DNA from: JALRLA01 sp046047755
GTDB taxonomy: Bacteria; Bacteroidota; Bacteroidia; NS11-12g; UBA955
Direction: 5' to 3'
DNA length: 12,844 nt
Assembly: GCA_046047755.1 (NCBI GenBank)
Contig: JBJOHK010000125.1
Coordinates: forward strand, 1 to 12,844
Position 1 is the first letter of the stretch. The number at the start of each line of letters is the position of its first letter. The translations under genes were made by a program, and so were the position numbers. The notes beneath the pieces were generated by a model. It ran no database searches, was not told the DNA's origin, and saw nothing but the letters and a program-made list of their open reading frames with translations. Below, in pieces: positions 1 through 6,952 of the stretch.

Positions 1-842
1 TAGTCGTAAAATCCGCGGCCAGATTTGACACCCAAATCACCGCTGGTGACCATGTTCACCAACAAGGGGCAGGGCGCGTATTTGGGGTTTCCAAACCCAT
101 CGTGCAACACGCGCAAGATGGCCAGACATACATCCAAACCAATGAAATCAGCCAGTTGCAGAGGCCCCATAGGGTGCGCCATTCCCAACTTCATAATGGT
201 ATCGATTTCAGCGACGCCGGCTACCCCTTCGTGCAAGGAACAGATGGCTTCGTTGATCATGGGCATTAGAATGCGGTTGGCGATGAAACCGGGGTAATCT
301 TGGGTCAAAGCAGGCACCTTGCCCAAAGACTTGGAGAGCTCAATGATGGATTCTGTAACGGCCTTGTCAGTCTTAAAACCTTCAATGATTTCAACCAATT
401 TCATGACGGGTACGGGATTCATGAAGTGCATACCAATCACCTTTTCTGGGCGTTGGGTAACGCTCGCTATTTGGGTAATGGAAATGCTGGAAGTATTCGA
501 GGCCAAAATGCAATGCGCAGGAGCTGAGGCATCTATGTCTCTGAACAATTGAAGTTTAATGGCCACATTTTCAGTAGCGGCTTCTACGACCAGATCGGCA
601 GACGAAACACCGGTTTTAACGTCGGTATGGCAAGAAATGCGACCTAGTGCAGCGGCTTTGTCGTCCTCACTCAACAAACCTTTGCTGATTTGACGATCCA
701 TATTCTTGCCAATCGTGGCCATGGCCTTGTCCAAAGCCGTTTGTTGAATGTCAATCAAGTTGACCGAATATCCAGTCTGGGCAAACACGTGGGCAATGCC
801 ATTGCCCATGGTTCCGCTTCCGATTACAGCAATTTGCTTCAT
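1..842 (-). CDS. hbd: 3-hydroxybutyryl-CoA dehydrogenase (3' end cut by window edge)
   Basis: NAD(P)-dependent oxidoreductase that interconverts acetoacetyl-CoA and 3-hydroxybutyryl-CoA in the cytoplasm, in fatty-acid/butyrate-type or polyhydroxybutyrate-related metabolism. I translated 280 residues by hand. The Rossmann dinucleotide site GSGTMGNGIA is at residues 8-17. The catalytic His is H139 in GMHFMNPVPVMKLVEII, with the partner Glu at 151. GFIANR is at 185-190 and GPLQLADFIGLD begins at 226; both belong to the C-terminal 3HCDH domain. The frame is open to the window edge at GRGFYD, close to the usual family end of about 290-295 residues, so only a short tail is missing. The start is the ATG at 842, four bases after a perfect TAnnTTTG box. 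The spermidine-synthase-like gene ends 9 bp upstream. The family is certain; the exact cofactor and pathway role are not shown by the sequence. Confidence 0.93.
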   Translation of the reverse strand, partial: MKQIAVIGSGTMGNGIAHVFAQTGYSVNLIDIQQTALDKAMATIGKNMDRQISKGLLSEDDKAAALGRISCHTDVKTGVSSADLVVEAATENVAIKLQLFRDIDASAPAHCILASNTSSISITQIASVTQRPEKVIGMHFMNPVPVMKLVEIIEGFKTDKAVTESIIELSKSLGKVPALTQDYPGFIANRILMPMINEAICSLHEGVAGVAEIDTIMKLGMAHPMGPLQLADFIGLDVCLAILRVLHDGFGNPKYAPCPLLVNMVTSGDLGVKSGRGFYD

Positions 843-846
843 GCTC

Positions 847-854
847 CAAAGTTA
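847..854 (-). promoter_or_regulatory. Bacteroidota -7 box (TAACTTTG) for hbd
   Basis: TAACTTTG matches the TAnnTTTG consensus exactly and ends four bases before the hbd ATG. A TTG at 873-875 (minus strand) lies 18 bases upstream, about where the -33 element should be. The TAA stop of the upstream gene (852-854) forms the first three bases of the box. If active, it gives a leaderless or nearly leaderless hbd transcript. The box is seen directly; activity is inferred. Confidence 0.55.
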
Positions 855-1556
855 GTTCTTTTGGCGCAGCAGCAACATTCGGTTGCGATCGCCGTGCTCA
901 AGGACCTGGGCATCCAATCCTGCTTGTTCTGCCAAGAGTTTTTGCTCCATTAACTCCTTCTCACCCATCATACTGTTGAACAACATGCGTCCATCAGGGG
1001 CCAGAATGTTTGCGAATTGGCCCCACTGTTCTTCAGTCCATGTAAGGCTATTGGCATCTACAAAGACATCACTGATGATCAACGAATAGCTCCATTGCTG
1101 GGCGACGGCTCTCTCGATGTATTCGGCTGCGTCGGCTTTGAGCAATTTGACTCCATGCGGATAAAACCAACGCTGACAGAGTTCCAATACAACGGGGTCT
1201 TTTTCCACTCCAATGATGGCCGTATCGGTCCCAAACTTTTCATGAAGGATTTGGGCTGCAGAACCGCCACCGTATCCCAAAATCAAGACCGATTCTAGGT
1301 TGGATGGATCTAGCCTGAGTTTGTTCAATCCGGCTTTCATCACAGCATGCAAATCTCCAAACGAGTAATTGACCTCGCGGGTATCCAAATGCAGTTTCCC
1401 GTGGTATACCAAGACCTCCAATTCATGACCCAACTCGCCTTTTCTGCGTTCCAATACCAAGGGCCAAGCATAGCTCAGCACCCGCTTCCAAAAGGGCGCC
1501 TTTTTGATGTCTTTGGGTGCCACGGGCATCATGAAATCATAGGGTGAACCAAACAT
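852..1556 (-). CDS. Spermidine-synthase-like SAM-fold protein (class I methyltransferase fold)
   Basis: A 234-residue cytoplasmic protein of the spermidine synthase/class I methyltransferase fold. The nucleotide-binding loop is LILGYGGGSA (91-100), followed by GVEKDP (116-121) with the acidic residue that would hold the ribose, DAAEYI (142-147) and SDVFVD (162-167). True spermidine synthases carry GGGDG in the loop; here it reads GGGSA, so aminopropyl transfer is doubtful and the substrate is unknown. The frame stays open to an ATG at 1598, but that would run into the divergent maf gene. ATG 1556 lies five bases after a perfect TAnnTTTG box, so I chose it. Its stop is embedded in the -7 box of hbd, which could be co-transcribed or separately initiated. 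Fold call is firm, function open. Confidence 0.82.
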   Translation of the reverse strand: MFGSPYDFMMPVAPKDIKKAPFWKRVLSYAWPLVLERRKGELGHELEVLVYHGKLHLDTREVNYSFGDLHAVMKAGLNKLRLDPSNLESVLILGYGGGSAAQILHEKFGTDTAIIGVEKDPVVLELCQRWFYPHGVKLLKADAAEYIERAVAQQWSYSLIISDVFVDANSLTWTEEQWGQFANILAPDGRMLFNSMMGEKELMEQKLLAEQAGLDAQVLEHGDRNRMLLLRQKN

Positions 1557-1561
1557 GGAAA

Positions 1562-1569
1562 CAAATTTA
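1562..1569 (-). promoter_or_regulatory. -7 box (TAAATTTG) for the spermidine-synthase-like gene
   Basis: TAAATTTG on the minus strand is a perfect TAnnTTTG match and ends five bases before ATG 1556. No TTG is visible at the expected -33 distance. It supports the shorter start and sits in the 40-bp gap shared with the divergent maf promoter. Confidence 0.5.
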
Positions 1570-1584
1570 GCGCTTGAGCGCGAG

Positions 1585-1592
1585 TACCTTTG
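1585..1592 (+). promoter_or_regulatory. -7 box (TACCTTTG) for maf
   Basis: TACCTTTG is a perfect TAnnTTTG match and ends four bases before the maf ATG at 1597. No clear -33 TTG is visible. Its footprint would overlap that of the divergent promoter at 1562-1569. The spacing suggests a leaderless or nearly leaderless maf mRNA (inference). Confidence 0.5.
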
Positions 1593-1596
1593 TAGC

Positions 1597-2175
1597 ATGT
1601 TTGCCAGTCCAGCACTCTTGTTAGCCTCTCAATCTCCACGCCGCCATCAAATTCTCCAAGAAGCCGGATTTGATTTTCAAGTGCTGCGCATCCAGGCCGA
1701 TGAAGATTTTGATTCGGCTTTGGCTCCTGCAAAAGTCTGCGAGTATTTGGCTGAACACAAAAGCAAACACTACCTAGGATCCATTTCACCCAAGGTTCTC
1801 GTGACAGCTGACACCATCGTTTGGATCGATGGCCAAGTATTGAATAAACCCAACGATGCCGAAGAGGCAAGGTCCATGCTTCGGCAACTTAGCGGTCGTA
1901 CCCATGAAGTGTACACAGGAGTTTGTCTAAGAACTGAACATAAAACAAAGGTGTTTCACCAGTGCACTCGCGTACAATTTCATGCGTTGAGCGATGCTGA
2001 AATTGAAGCATACATCGCCACGGGCTCCCCGTTTGACAAAGCGGGATCTTACGGAATTCAAGACTGGATGGGCTATTTAGGTGTCTCTGGAATTGAGGGC
2101 TGTTTTTACAATGTAATGGGATTTCCCATCTCGCGATTCTACAGAGAATTGCAGGCCTTCTGCCAAGAAGCCTGA
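1597..2175 (+). CDS. maf: Maf-family nucleoside triphosphate pyrophosphatase
   Basis: Cytoplasmic house-cleaning enzyme that hydrolyses non-canonical or excess nucleoside triphosphates to monophosphate and pyrophosphate; YhdE-type Maf proteins act on dTTP/UTP. The 192-residue length fits the family. Signatures in order: LASQSPRR (9-16) phosphate-binding N-terminus, TADTIV (70-75) with catalytic Asp72, NKP (83-85), GRTHEVYTGV (100-109), DKAGSYGIQ (147-155) and EGCFYNVMGFP (167-177). An in-frame ATG at 1555 would add 14 residues ahead of the conserved N-terminus and overlap the divergent gene; ATG 1597, just after a TAnnTTTG box, is preferred. The GH3 gene of the glycan locus starts 45 bp downstream on the same strand with its own candidate promoter. 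The family is certain; exact nucleotide preference is inferred. Confidence 0.93.
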   Translation: MFASPALLLASQSPRRHQILQEAGFDFQVLRIQADEDFDSALAPAKVCEYLAEHKSKHYLGSISPKVLVTADTIVWIDGQVLNKPNDAEEARSMLRQLSGRTHEVYTGVCLRTEHKTKVFHQCTRVQFHALSDAEIEAYIATGSPFDKAGSYGIQDWMGYLGVSGIEGCFYNVMGFPISRFYRELQAFCQEA

Positions 2176-2179
2176 GCTT

Positions 2180-2202
2180 CTTATTGTTTTCTTTACAATA
2201 AG
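2180..2202 (+). terminator. AT-rich stem-loop after maf
   Basis: CTTATTG (2180-2186) and CAATAAG (2196-2202) form a 7-bp stem with a 9-base loop, starting five bases after the maf stop codon. The stem is AT-rich and no T-run follows, so it is at best a weak terminator. It also covers the TTG (2184-2186) that could be the -33 element of the GH3 promoter, so an operator role is possible. Confidence 0.3.
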
Positions 2203-2214
2203 CAAGTAACTTGC
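2184..2214 (+). promoter_or_regulatory. Candidate promoter of the GH3 gene with an overlapping palindrome
   Basis: TTG at 2184-2186 is followed 20 bases later by TAACTTGC (2207-2214), a five-of-six match to TAnnTTTG, ending five bases before ATG 2220. The -7-like box lies inside the short palindrome GCAAG-TAA-CTTGC (2202-2214), which could be a regulator site. The assignment rests on spacing and resemblance only. Confidence 0.35.
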
Positions 2215-2219
2215 CCACT

Positions 2220-4436
2220 ATGAAGCGTTTAATAGCAGCCGTTCTCTGCGTATTCTCTTTTCAAACCACCTGGGCTCAAGTTTCCAAAATTGACAGCCTA
2301 ATCAGCCAAATGAGTTTGGTGGAAAAAGTTGGGCAAATGACCCAAATAGACCTTAGCGTTATTGTAAAAGGGGGCTATTGCAATCCGGTTGAGCCCTTGG
2401 CTTTAGACGAAACTGCCCTTCAGAAGGCCTTTGGTGAATACAAAGTAGGTTCTGTATTGAACTGCGCCTGTGGGAGCGGTTCCAAAACCACTGATGTTTG
2501 GAATGACCTCATTAATGGTATTCAAGCTTCAGCCCGATTGCACGGCGCCATTCCCGTTCTGTATGGAATCGATGCCATTCACGGCACTACTTATACCTCC
2601 AAGGGCACCTTATTCCCCCAACCTTTGGGACAAGCCGCAACCTGGAACCCCAGCTTAGTGGAACAAGGCGCCGCTATTACGGCCTACGAAACCCGAGCTT
2701 CCGGGATTCCCTGGAATTTTTCGCCCGTATTGGATCTGGGCCGACAGCCTCTGTGGTCCCGCATGTTCGAGACCTATGGAGAAGATGTTTACTTGACTAC
2801 CCAAATGGGCTTAGCGGCCGTTCGCGGATATCAAGGACCCAAAGAAAGCATTGATGATTACCATGTCGCCGCCTGTTTAAAGCATTTTTTGGGTTATTCA
2901 GCCTCCCTTAGCGGTAAGGATCGTACACCCACCTACCTCGCCGAACGAGATTGGCGCGATTTGTATTTGCCTCCTTTCCAAGCGGCCATTGAAGCGGGAG
3001 CCCGCACTATCATGGTAAATTCTGGAGAAATCAGCGGCATTCCTGTTCACGCCAATCCCCGCATTCTAAACGATTTATTGCGCGAGGAATTGGGCTTTAC
3101 TGGAGTAGTCGTAACCGACTGGGAAGATATTTACAAGCTCCACATCAACCATCGCGTGGCCTCTGATTTCCGAGAGGCTGTCAAACTGGCCATTCTGGCT
3201 GGAGTCGACATGAGCATGACCCCCAACGACTACCGTTTCAATGACCACTTGATTGATTTGGTTCAAAGCGGGGAAATCAGCATGGAACGCATCGACGCTT
3301 CGGTTCGCCGCATTCTTAATGTAAAGGAAGAATTGAACCTACTAGAACCCTCGGCTATTCTGCCCGCCTATACTCAGTTCGCTAGTCCGGCCTTTCAACA
3401 AGCCGCCTTGCAAACGGCTAGAGAAAGTTTGACCTTGTTGAAAAACGAGGGGGTATTGCCTTTGAACTCTGCGCAGCATGCTCTGGTGGGCCCTGTAGTA
3501 GAAAGCCTGACTTTGATCAATGGAGCATGGACGCACACTTGGTTAGGCCGCGACGAAGGAGCGGCACAAGAGCATGGTTTGGGCATGACGCTAGCCGCTG
3601 CTGCTAAACAATTCGCTCCCGCCAGCCAATTCATTTCTCCTGCTTTTACGGGGTATTCCATCAATAAAAAAGAGTTAAAATCATTGAAAGGCTGCGAATC
3701 TATCGTTGTTTGCTTGGGCGAAACCCCGGGCACGGAGGTACCTGGCAATACGGAAACCTTAGACATCAGCCGCGAAGAAATTGATTATGTCAAATCACTA
3801 GCTTCTCTAGGTAAGCCATTGACTTTGGTCTTGTTTTTCAATCGTCCCCGAATCATTGCCGAGTTGGAACCCCTTGCCAATGCCATTATTCATGCCTATT
3901 TGCCGGGTGATTATGGCCCACAAGCCCTGATTGAAACCTTGATTGGCGAGAATAATCCGTCGGGGAAATTGCCTATCACCTACCCCCGTAGCAGTGGGAG
4001 CATCGTACATTACGATCGCAAGCACACCGAAGATTTTCATTCTGATTACAGCACCAACGCCTATCAGCCCCAGTACGACTTCGGACATGGATTGTCGTAC
4101 ACGACCTTTCGACATACACCTCTCTTGCTGAGCGACGATCGATTATCTGACACCGTGCACGCCTATTGGACCATCGAAAATTCGGGTACCATGGATGGCT
4201 ATGAAGTGGCCCAATTGTATATGCAAGATTTATACGCTACTGTAACACCGAGCGTACGCAAACTGATTGCTTTTGAAAAGGTGTTCATCCCTGCTGGCGA
4301 GACCAAAACGGTTCGCTTCGCCATTGAACGATCCATGCTGAGCTTGGTCAACGCTCAAAATGAGCGAGTAACCGAATCAGGAGAATTTGAAATCTGGGGC
4401 AACCCAGGCAACCGCAAACTGTTACTGGTGCCTTAA
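2220..4436 (+). CDS. GH3 beta-glucosidase, periplasmic
   Basis: Exo-acting, retaining beta-glucosidase expected to remove glucose from the non-reducing ends of beta-glucan oligosaccharides in the periplasm. The 738 residues begin with a signal peptide (MKRLIAAVLCVFSFQTTWA-Q) with no lipobox cysteine. The TIM-barrel domain follows with YGIDAIHGTTY (115-125) and KHF (221-223); the nucleophile is Asp300 in VVVTDWED. The alpha/beta sandwich domain has GETPGTEVPGNTETLDI from 501, with Glu506 as the likely acid/base. FGHGLSYTTF (621-630) leads into the C-terminal fibronectin-III-like domain. The frame also opens with a TTG at 2211, but the signal peptide and promoter spacing favour ATG 2220. Its stop overlaps the stop of the convergent GH16 gene. 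With GH16 and SusCD next to it, beta-1,3-glucan oligosaccharides are the likely substrate; linkage preference is inferred. Confidence 0.93.
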   Translation: MKRLIAAVLCVFSFQTTWAQVSKIDSLISQMSLVEKVGQMTQIDLSVIVKGGYCNPVEPLALDETALQKAFGEYKVGSVLNCACGSGSKTTDVWNDLINGIQASARLHGAIPVLYGIDAIHGTTYTSKGTLFPQPLGQAATWNPSLVEQGAAITAYETRASGIPWNFSPVLDLGRQPLWSRMFETYGEDVYLTTQMGLAAVRGYQGPKESIDDYHVAACLKHFLGYSASLSGKDRTPTYLAERDWRDLYLPPFQAAIEAGARTIMVNSGEISGIPVHANPRILNDLLREELGFTGVVVTDWEDIYKLHINHRVASDFREAVKLAILAGVDMSMTPNDYRFNDHLIDLVQSGEISMERIDASVRRILNVKEELNLLEPSAILPAYTQFASPAFQQAALQTARESLTLLKNEGVLPLNSAQHALVGPVVESLTLINGAWTHTWLGRDEGAAQEHGLGMTLAAAAKQFAPASQFISPAFTGYSINKKELKSLKGCESIVVCLGETPGTEVPGNTETLDISREEIDYVKSLASLGKPLTLVLFFNRPRIIAELEPLANAIIHAYLPGDYGPQALIETLIGENNPSGKLPITYPRSSGSIVHYDRKHTEDFHSDYSTNAYQPQYDFGHGLSYTTFRHTPLLLSDDRLSDTVHAYWTIENSGTMDGYEVAQLYMQDLYATVTPSVRKLIAFEKVFIPAGETKTVRFAIERSMLSLVNAQNERVTESGEFEIWGNPGNRKLLLVP

Positions 4437-5545
4437 GGTTTCTGGAAGACCCGAATGTAATCGACTTCCATTTGCTGTGGGAAGACGGTTGTAGCATCAG
4501 GTGAACCGGGCCACTGACCGCCAACCGCTACGTTGAAGATAAAAAAGAACTTATCATTGAAGGGATAAATACCGCCCGTTCCTGATGAGGTAACGGTGTG
4601 GTATTTCTTATCGTCCACATACCATTCCATTTTGTTTTGTTCCCAAATCAAGGTGAATACATGAAATTCATCTCCAAACTCAGCCGTTCCTAAACTGTAA
4701 GAAGAGGTTCGCTGTGTGGAAGGCGTGGAAGTTCCAAAATGCACTGTACCGTGAACGCGATTCGGCTGATGACCCACCAATTCCATGATGTCAATCTCGC
4801 CGCAATTGGGCCAGCCTACACTCGAAATGTTTGAGCCCAACATCCACAAGGCAGGCCATATTCCTTGCCCTCTGGGCAAACGAGCGCGGATGTCGATTCG
4901 TCCATATTGGAATTCCTTTTTGCCCTGAGTTTTGATGCGCGCAGAGGTGTAATTGCTCGACCCTTGGCTCTCACTTTTGGCCGTAATGGTCAATTTGCCA
5001 CCTGAAACGTCCAAGTTATTGGTGCCGTCCGTATAGTACTGCAACTCATTATTGCCCCATCCCCAATTGCCTGTTCCAATTTCATGGGTCCAGTCGTTCA
5101 GATTCAAGGCATTGCCGTTGAATTCATCGGCCCAAACCAAATTGTAACCCGCATATTCAGTGGGTGTGGTATAGCCATCGGCCAAGGTAACCTCATTGAT
5201 GCTAACCGAGTCTATGGCCTCCACAAAGTGTATGGCCGAGGTATGGGCTCTCATGCGAACGGCATATTTGCCGGAATTGGCAAACTTGTAAGAAAACTTA
5301 CCTGTGGTATTCTCATCGGCATGAGGACCGTCGATATCAATGAACTCAATCGAATAGTAATTGACTTTATCGGCCGTAAGCACGGCATCCACTTGGCCTT
5401 TCGCAGAAGATGAAAGGGTCAGCGTATGAACAAAGTTTTCGGGCAGTACGATGGGATCTTCTGGAGTTTTCTCGCAAGAAGAGGCCGCAAAAGTCAGAGC
5501 TCCAAGAGAGGCCAAAAACAGGGTCATGGTTGCAAATTTGGGCAT
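4433..5545 (-). CDS. GH16 endo-beta-1,3-glucanase (laminarinase), lipoprotein
   Basis: Endo-hydrolase that cuts beta-1,3-glucans such as laminarin, probably at the cell surface. The 370 residues start with a lipoprotein signal peptide ending ASSC, with Cys24 lipidated. The residues after it (EKTPEDP) are acid-rich, resembling Bacteroidota surface-export signals. Residues 35-117 form a beta-rich PKD-like domain (KFSYKFANSGKYAVRMRAH, 83-101). The GH16 domain runs from about 130 to 370: LVWADEFNG (136-144), the catalytic motif GEIDIME (249-255) with nucleophile Glu250, Asp252 and acid/base Glu255, VHGTVHFG (264-271), VGGQWPGSPD (341-350), and the terminal strand MEVDYIRVFQKP. All catalytic residues are present. 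It lies downstream of the PKD lipoprotein gene, but a strong terminator stands just before its start. Its TAA stop (4433-4435) overlaps the GH3 stop. Laminarin as substrate is inferred from subfamily resemblance and context. Confidence 0.93.
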   Translation of the reverse strand: MPKFATMTLFLASLGALTFAASSCEKTPEDPIVLPENFVHTLTLSSSAKGQVDAVLTADKVNYYSIEFIDIDGPHADENTTGKFSYKFANSGKYAVRMRAHTSAIHFVEAIDSVSINEVTLADGYTTPTEYAGYNLVWADEFNGNALNLNDWTHEIGTGNWGWGNNELQYYTDGTNNLDVSGGKLTITAKSESQGSSNYTSARIKTQGKKEFQYGRIDIRARLPRGQGIWPALWMLGSNISSVGWPNCGEIDIMELVGHQPNRVHGTVHFGTSTPSTQRTSSYSLGTAEFGDEFHVFTLIWEQNKMEWYVDDKKYHTVTSSGTGGIYPFNDKFFFIFNVAVGGQWPGSPDATTVFPQQMEVDYIRVFQKP

Positions 5546-5549
5546 GGTA

Positions 5550-5557
5550 CAAAGAAA
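5550..5557 (-). promoter_or_regulatory. Possible -7 box (TTTCTTTG) for GH16
   Basis: TTTCTTTG matches TAnnTTTG at five of six fixed positions and ends four bases before the GH16 ATG, the spacing seen at hbd and maf. It overlaps the T-tract of the terminator just upstream, so the match may be accidental. No -33 TTG is visible. Confidence 0.25.
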
Positions 5558-5582
5558 AAGGGCGGGTTCGAAAACCCGCCCT
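5551..5582 (-). terminator. Intrinsic terminator between the PKD lipoprotein and GH16 genes
   Basis: On the minus strand a 10-bp GC-rich stem (AGGGCGGGTT pairing with AACCCGCCCT, 5559-5582) closes on a TTCG loop and runs into CTTTTTCTTT. It starts 8 bases after the stop codon of the PKD lipoprotein gene and ends 5 bases before the GH16 ATG. The form is that of a strong rho-independent terminator and should cut or reduce read-through into GH16. Confidence 0.85.
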
Positions 5583-5590
5583 AACGAATG

Positions 5591-6940
5591 TTATTTTTGA
5601 GCAATATCGTCTAGATAGAAAGTTCCAGCATCGGCCACATCCCATCCGGGGAAAAGAACCAAGCGGTCGAATACGCCAGCTGTAGCATCTGAGAAGTCAA
5701 TGCTGACTTCTACCCACTGATTGGCCGCCGTTACGTTGACATCTTTCTCAATGAATTCAGCGGTATTGGCGCTGTTTTCCAACTTGATACGCATGACACC
5801 CGTAGCAGGAGCAAAAACTTTAACCGAGATGGTTTTAGCAGAACCGCTGAAATCCAATTTGTTTTTCAAGTTCACAAACAAACCGGCCCAGGTCTCATTT
5901 CCGTGAACGGTTTCCAACACACGGTTGCTGCTATTGATGCCTCCTTTGTTGGCATTGTCAACAATGCTATAGGTGCTGTTTCCAAATACGGTAAACTCAG
6001 GCTCCACACTTTCAAAATCGATGGGCAATTCGAAAGTGGGATCGTTTCCTCCACCGCCGCCGCCGTTGACAGGATAGTCATCGGGTACCAAACGAATGTA
6101 CCAAGCCAAGCCGTCGTTACCGCCGTCTACATAGCGCAAGAACAATTCATTTTCAGAAATGCTCACCACCTTATAGGTTTGGCTTCCAGCGTAGTATCCA
6201 ATAAAGGATGAACCGGATACGGTAATGGTGGTATCTTCAGCCATGGTCAAGGTCCAAGTCTCGTTCATCTGGTTGTCAAAGGGAGCCCAGTAATCGGCCT
6301 TGGGAGTCAAAACAGAACCGGGGAAATTGCCAGCTTGTAGGTTGTTGATGTACACGTCACCGTTGGTGATTTGGTCAAAACCAAAACCTTTCAAACGGAA
6401 TACAAACTGATCATCGTACAAGCCTACATTGGTCTTATCCAAAGCTTTAGCAGACCACCACTCAGGGTAATCACCAGCGGTACCGCTAGGATTTGGCCCT
6501 ACGCCCATATGACCATCGCGGGTAGAATCAATGACCCAAGTTTTGTAACCTTTGCCTGTGTTACCGCCAGTCAAGAAAGTATACAAGGGATCGCTCAACA
6601 AGGTAGGATCATCCTGACCAATGACAATGTCTTGGGTAGAAGAAGCACTTCCGCCCGAGTTGAACACCGTCAACTTTACCGTGTAAGTACCCTTGTTGGG
6701 GTAAGAGGCTTGGGCCGTTGAACCCTCACCCGTGGTTCCGTTTCCGAAATCCCACTTGGCGATCAAGGTTTTGTTCTTGGCTTCAAAATTGATGATGTTG
6801 GGATTGTCGACTGAAGGCTCGTAGGTAAATACTGCATCAGCCGCAGTAGGAGCCGTTCCCAAGTTGGGATCTTCTTCCTTACAGCCAGGTGACGCCAATA
6901 GCGCCATCAAGCCCAGTGCTAAGAATATTGTTTTTTTCAT
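5591..6940 (-). CDS. PKD-containing surface glycan-binding lipoprotein (SusE-position protein)
   Basis: Probable surface glycan-binding protein of the SusCD system, 449 residues, with no catalytic motif recognised. The lipoprotein signal peptide ends ASPGC (Cys20), and the KEEDP that follows fits a surface-export signal. Domains in order: a PKD fold at 35-107 (WDFGNG at 63-68, YPNKGTYTVKLTV at 80-92); a Trp-rich middle domain at 119-287 (W135, MGVGP 145-149, GDY, WW 161-162, DDQFVF 176-181, APFD 219-222, W280); a glycine linker (NGGGGGGND, 292-300); and a C-terminal galactose-binding/CBM-like beta domain at 303-449, a type often attached to flavobacterial GH16 enzymes. The middle domain resembles both repeats of the T9SS protein at 11468-12748. 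The gene starts 12 bp after the susD stop, so it is co-transcribed with it, and a strong terminator follows. Binding of beta-1,3-glucan is inferred from position. Confidence 0.8.
   Translation of the reverse strand: MKKTIFLALGLMALLASPGCKEEDPNLGTAPTAADAVFTYEPSVDNPNIINFEAKNKTLIAKWDFGNGTTGEGSTAQASYPNKGTYTVKLTVFNSGGSASSTQDIVIGQDDPTLLSDPLYTFLTGGNTGKGYKTWVIDSTRDGHMGVGPNPSGTAGDYPEWWSAKALDKTNVGLYDDQFVFRLKGFGFDQITNGDVYINNLQAGNFPGSVLTPKADYWAPFDNQMNETWTLTMAEDTTITVSGSSFIGYYAGSQTYKVVSISENELFLRYVDGGNDGLAWYIRLVPDDYPVNGGGGGGNDPTFELPIDFESVEPEFTVFGNSTYSIVDNANKGGINSSNRVLETVHGNETWAGLFVNLKNKLDFSGSAKTISVKVFAPATGVMRIKLENSANTAEFIEKDVNVTAANQWVEVSIDFSDATAGVFDRLVLFPGWDVADAGTFYLDDIAQK
6080..6586 (-). other. Trp-rich middle domain shared with the T9SS protein
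   Basis: This segment codes for residues 119-287 of the PKD lipoprotein. Its order of landmarks (W, GVGP, GDY, WW, YDDQFVF, APFD, TW, TITVSG, FIG, TY-V, AW, LV) matches both repeats at 11744-12691. It differs by about 20 extra residues between the DDQFVF strand and APFD, a shorter loop after FIG, and the lack of the paired cysteines. I do not recognise a named family; it may be a lipocalin-like or CBM-like beta fold. Confidence 0.65.
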
Positions 6941-6952
6941 GGTTATAGGAGT

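Noticed and set aside
300..953. Several short plus-strand open frames opposite hbd and the following gene
   Set aside because: They are antisense to well-conserved coding sequence and show no domain, signal peptide or promoter.
852..1556. Calling the SAM-fold protein a true spermidine synthase (speE)
   Set aside because: The loop reads GGGSA rather than GGGDG, so the polyamine-binding Asp expected there is missing.
1555..1598. Longer starts for maf (ATG 1555) and the spermidine-synthase-like gene (ATG 1598)
   Set aside because: Both would overlap the divergent neighbour and add residues outside the family alignment; the TAnnTTTG boxes fit the shorter starts.
2211..2222. TTG start for GH3 at 2211
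   Set aside because: It falls inside the candidate -7 box, and ATG 2220 gives a cleaner signal peptide.
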